Positions 5,109 through 7,142 of a stretch of 7,142 bases of DNA are shown one piece after another. Source of the stretch: an uncultured Clostridium sp. (GTDB lineage Bacteria > Bacillota > Clostridia > TANB77 > CAG-508); NCBI GenBank assembly GCA_900555075.1, contig USJO01000043.1:1-7142 (forward strand), written 5' to 3'. Position numbers and translations under genes: made by a program. The notes beneath the pieces were generated by a model, which saw nothing but the letters and a program-made list of their open reading frames with translations, made no database searches and had not been told where the DNA came from. The stretch's first letter is position 1; each line of letters begins with the position of its first letter.

Positions 5109-6999
5109 TAAAAAAACAGGGGCAGGAATGACACCAAACATGGTGAAAAACAAAAAGAAAACAGCTAAAAGACTCCTTAAATACATAACTAAGAGTTACA
5201 AAAAGCATTTAATAGTAGTATTTTTTTGCATAATCATTAGTTCAGTTGCAGGTGTTGCTGGTTCAATGTTTTTGGGAACACTAATTGATGATTATATTTC
5301 ACCATTATTGCTAGAGTCAAACCCAGTATTCACAGGGCTTCTAAAAGCAATAATTACAATGGGTATAATATACTTAATAGGAGTTTTATCAACCTTTATA
5401 TATACAAGAATAATGGCAAGAATATCACAAGGAGTATTAAAAGAAATAAGAGATGAAATGTTTAATAAAATGCAAACATTTTCAATAAAATATTTTGATA
5501 CACATACGCATGGAGAAATAATGAGCTATTATACAAATGATGTAGATACCTTGTCACAAATGATTTCACAAAGCCTACCACAATTCATAGCTTCAATGAC
5601 ATCAGTAATAGCAGTATTTATAGCAATGATAATGACAAGTATACCACTTACAATATTTATAATAGTATTCATCTTCTTAATGCTTAATATAACAGGAAAA
5701 GTGGCAGGAAAAAGTGGAAAGTACTTTGTAAAACAACAGGAAACGTTTGGAAAAGTTAATGGCTACATTGAAGAAATGATAAATGGACAAAAGATTATAA
5801 AGGTATTCACATATGAAGATGAAGCAAAAGAAAAATTTGACAAAATAAATGAAGAATTATGTGAAAACATGACAACAGCAAATAAATTCGCCAACATATT
5901 AATGCCAATGTTAAACAACTTAGGAAACTTAGAATATGTTTTAGTTGCAATAATTGGTGGAGCAATAGCAATAAAAGGAAATGGAACACTCACAATAGGC
6001 GCAATAGCAACCTTTTTACAATTAACACAAAGTTTTAATCAACCAATAATGCAAATGTCTAATCAATTGAATTCTGTAGTTATGGCACTAGCTGGTGCAG
6101 GAAGAATATTTGAATTAATAGATACAGAGCCAGAACAAGACAATGGTTATGTAACACTTGTAAATGCAAAAAAGGTAGATGGAGAAATTGTAGAAACTAA
6201 AGAACGTACAGGAATGTGGGCATGGAAACATCCTCATCACGATGGAACTACCACATATGAGGAACTAAAAGGATATATAGAATTAGAACACGTAAACTTT
6301 GGATATGAACCAGGGAAATTAGTTTTACATGATGTGTCTTTGTATGCAAAACCAGGTCAAAAGATAGCCTTTGTAGGAGCAACAGGAGCGGGAAAAACAA
6401 CGATTACAAACTTAATAAATAGATTTTATGATATTGATGATGGAAAGATAAGATATGATGGAATAAACATAAAGAAAATTAGAAAGCCGGATTTAAGAAG
6501 GTCATTAGGAATGGTATTACAAGATACGAACTTATTTACTGAAACAATAAAAGAAAACATCAAATACGGTAAAGAAGATGCTACAGATGAAGAAGTAATA
6601 GAAGCAGCAAAACTAGCCAATGCTCACGATTTTATAATGAGACTTCCAAAAGGATATGATACCATTTTAACATCAAATGGATCAAATCTATCACAAGGAC
6701 AGCGTCAACTTTTAGCAATAGCAAGAGCAGCAATAAATGACCCGCCAGTAATGATACTAGATGAGGCAACCAGTTCAATAGATACAAGAACAGAAAAAAT
6801 AGTACAAGAGGGAATGGATAAACTAATGGAGGGCAGAACAGTTTTTGTAATAGCTCACAGATTATCAACAGTAAGAAATGCAAAAGCTATAATAGTACTA
6901 GAACATGGACGCATAATAGAAAGAGGAGACCATAACGAACTAATAACTCAAAAAGGAAAATATTATCAATTATACACAGGTGCATTTGAGTTAGAATGA
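5092..6999 (+). CDS. Heterodimeric ABC exporter, catalytic subunit (TMD-NBD half transporter)
   Basis: A 635-residue half exporter with a basic N-terminal tail (1-37), six membrane helices (about 38-64, 88-110, 161-183, 184-204, 275-295, 300-320) and a C-terminal NBD. Walker A is GATGAGKT (429-436), Q-loop Q477, Walker B VMILD (553-557) with the catalytic E558, and switch H589 (VIAHR). The signature is LSQGQ (533-537) rather than LSGGQ, which faces the partner's degenerate Walker site, exactly as in TM288-like subunits. Between helix 6 and the NBD (about 350-395) is an insertion of roughly 40 residues with the motif WAWKHPHHDG (376-385), seen in related clostridial exporters and of unknown role. 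It overlaps the upstream gene by 17 nt from ATG 5092. The adjacent ATG 5095 is better spaced (8 nt) from GGGAGG (5081-5086) and may be the true start. The overlap implies translational coupling and 1:1 assembly. No terminator is visible after the stop. Confidence 0.95.
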   Translation: MMRTPNKKTGAGMTPNMVKNKKKTAKRLLKYITKSYKKHLIVVFFCIIISSVAGVAGSMFLGTLIDDYISPLLLESNPVFTGLLKAIITMGIIYLIGVLSTFIYTRIMARISQGVLKEIRDEMFNKMQTFSIKYFDTHTHGEIMSYYTNDVDTLSQMISQSLPQFIASMTSVIAVFIAMIMTSIPLTIFIIVFIFLMLNITGKVAGKSGKYFVKQQETFGKVNGYIEEMINGQKIIKVFTYEDEAKEKFDKINEELCENMTTANKFANILMPMLNNLGNLEYVLVAIIGGAIAIKGNGTLTIGAIATFLQLTQSFNQPIMQMSNQLNSVVMALAGAGRIFELIDTEPEQDNGYVTLVNAKKVDGEIVETKERTGMWAWKHPHHDGTTTYEELKGYIELEHVNFGYEPGKLVLHDVSLYAKPGQKIAFVGATGAGKTTITNLINRFYDIDDGKIRYDGINIKKIRKPDLRRSLGMVLQDTNLFTETIKENIKYGKEDATDEEVIEAAKLANAHDFIMRLPKGYDTILTSNGSNLSQGQRQLLAIARAAINDPPVMILDEATSSIDTRTEKIVQEGMDKLMEGRTVFVIAHRLSTVRNAKAIIVLEHGRIIERGDHNELITQKGKYYQLYTGAFELE

Positions 7000-7113
7000 G
7001 AACTTGTTATCAATAGGAACGAAGAATTTTTTAAACAAAAAATATGCCTAATGTAATGTTACAATTGATGTGAAACAAAAAGTATAGCAAAAAAATAAAA
7101 AAACAAAAAGTGA

Positions 7114-7141
7114 TTGACAAAGCAAGAAAAAATGATATATA
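7114..7141 (+). promoter_or_regulatory. Probable promoter at the right edge
   Basis: A perfect TTGACA (7114-7119) is followed at 16 bp by TATATA (7136-7141), right at the window end. The DNA upstream (7081-7110) is A-rich and could act as an UP element. The transcription unit lies outside the window. The stretch 7000-7113 otherwise holds no gene and no clear terminator, only a short dyad TGTAA-TG-TTACA (7052-7063). Confidence 0.5.
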
Positions 7142-7142
7142 C

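Noticed and set aside
1..7142. CRISPR array, insertion sequence or phage attachment duplication
   Set aside because: I saw no regularly spaced direct repeats, no transposase, no terminal inverted repeats, and no second copy of a tRNA 3' end.

Overview
The window looks like DNA of a low-GC, spore-forming member of the Bacillota (Clostridia-like). Supporting signs are an AT-rich background, strong AGGAGG-type ribosome binding sites, near-consensus sigma-A promoters (TTGACA-17-TATAAT), a SleB/CwlJ-type cell-wall hydrolase domain, and an ABC exporter pair of a type common in Clostridia. No species can be named. Bases 1 to about 930 are clearly richer in GC (roughly 40-43% by hand count) than the rest (around 30-35%). 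That change falls inside one reading frame, so the left end may come from another replicon or genome.

Layout. 1-189 is the C-terminal end of an unrecognised protein (+). It is followed by a bidirectional terminator (206-250) that also serves a converging gene (281-1504, -). That gene joins an N-terminal SleB-type hydrolase to the C-terminal half of a DUF819 membrane protein and is probably a chimera. Next come a hemolysin III/TrhA (PAQR) membrane protein (1599-2273, -), then a divergent stable-RNA unit (+). The RNA unit has a perfect consensus promoter with an A/T-rich upstream tract, a CAU-anticodon tRNA (2436-2512), and a tRNA-Tyr(GUA) (2529-2841) interrupted by a compact 227-nt group I intron between the second and third anticodon bases. 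A strong terminator closes it.

From 2919 to 3213 a small gene on the minus strand encodes a 58-residue, two-helix membrane protein. It has a strong Shine-Dalgarno, its own promoter, and a leader RNA of about 85 nt whose hairpins can re-pair so as to free or mask the ribosome binding site. Its promoter diverges from a strong sigma-A promoter driving a two-gene operon (3351-6999, +). The operon encodes the two halves of a heterodimeric ABC exporter, overlapping by 14-17 nt and so probably translationally coupled. The first half has a degenerate ATPase site (Asp for the catalytic Glu, Gln for the switch His). The second has the catalytic residues but a non-canonical LSQGQ signature, so the two should form one active and one degenerate site. 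The last 143 bases hold no gene, only a likely promoter cut by the window edge.

Most notable are the self-splicing intron splitting the tRNA-Tyr anticodon, the switch-like leader of the small membrane protein, and the implausible hydrolase-DUF819 fusion.
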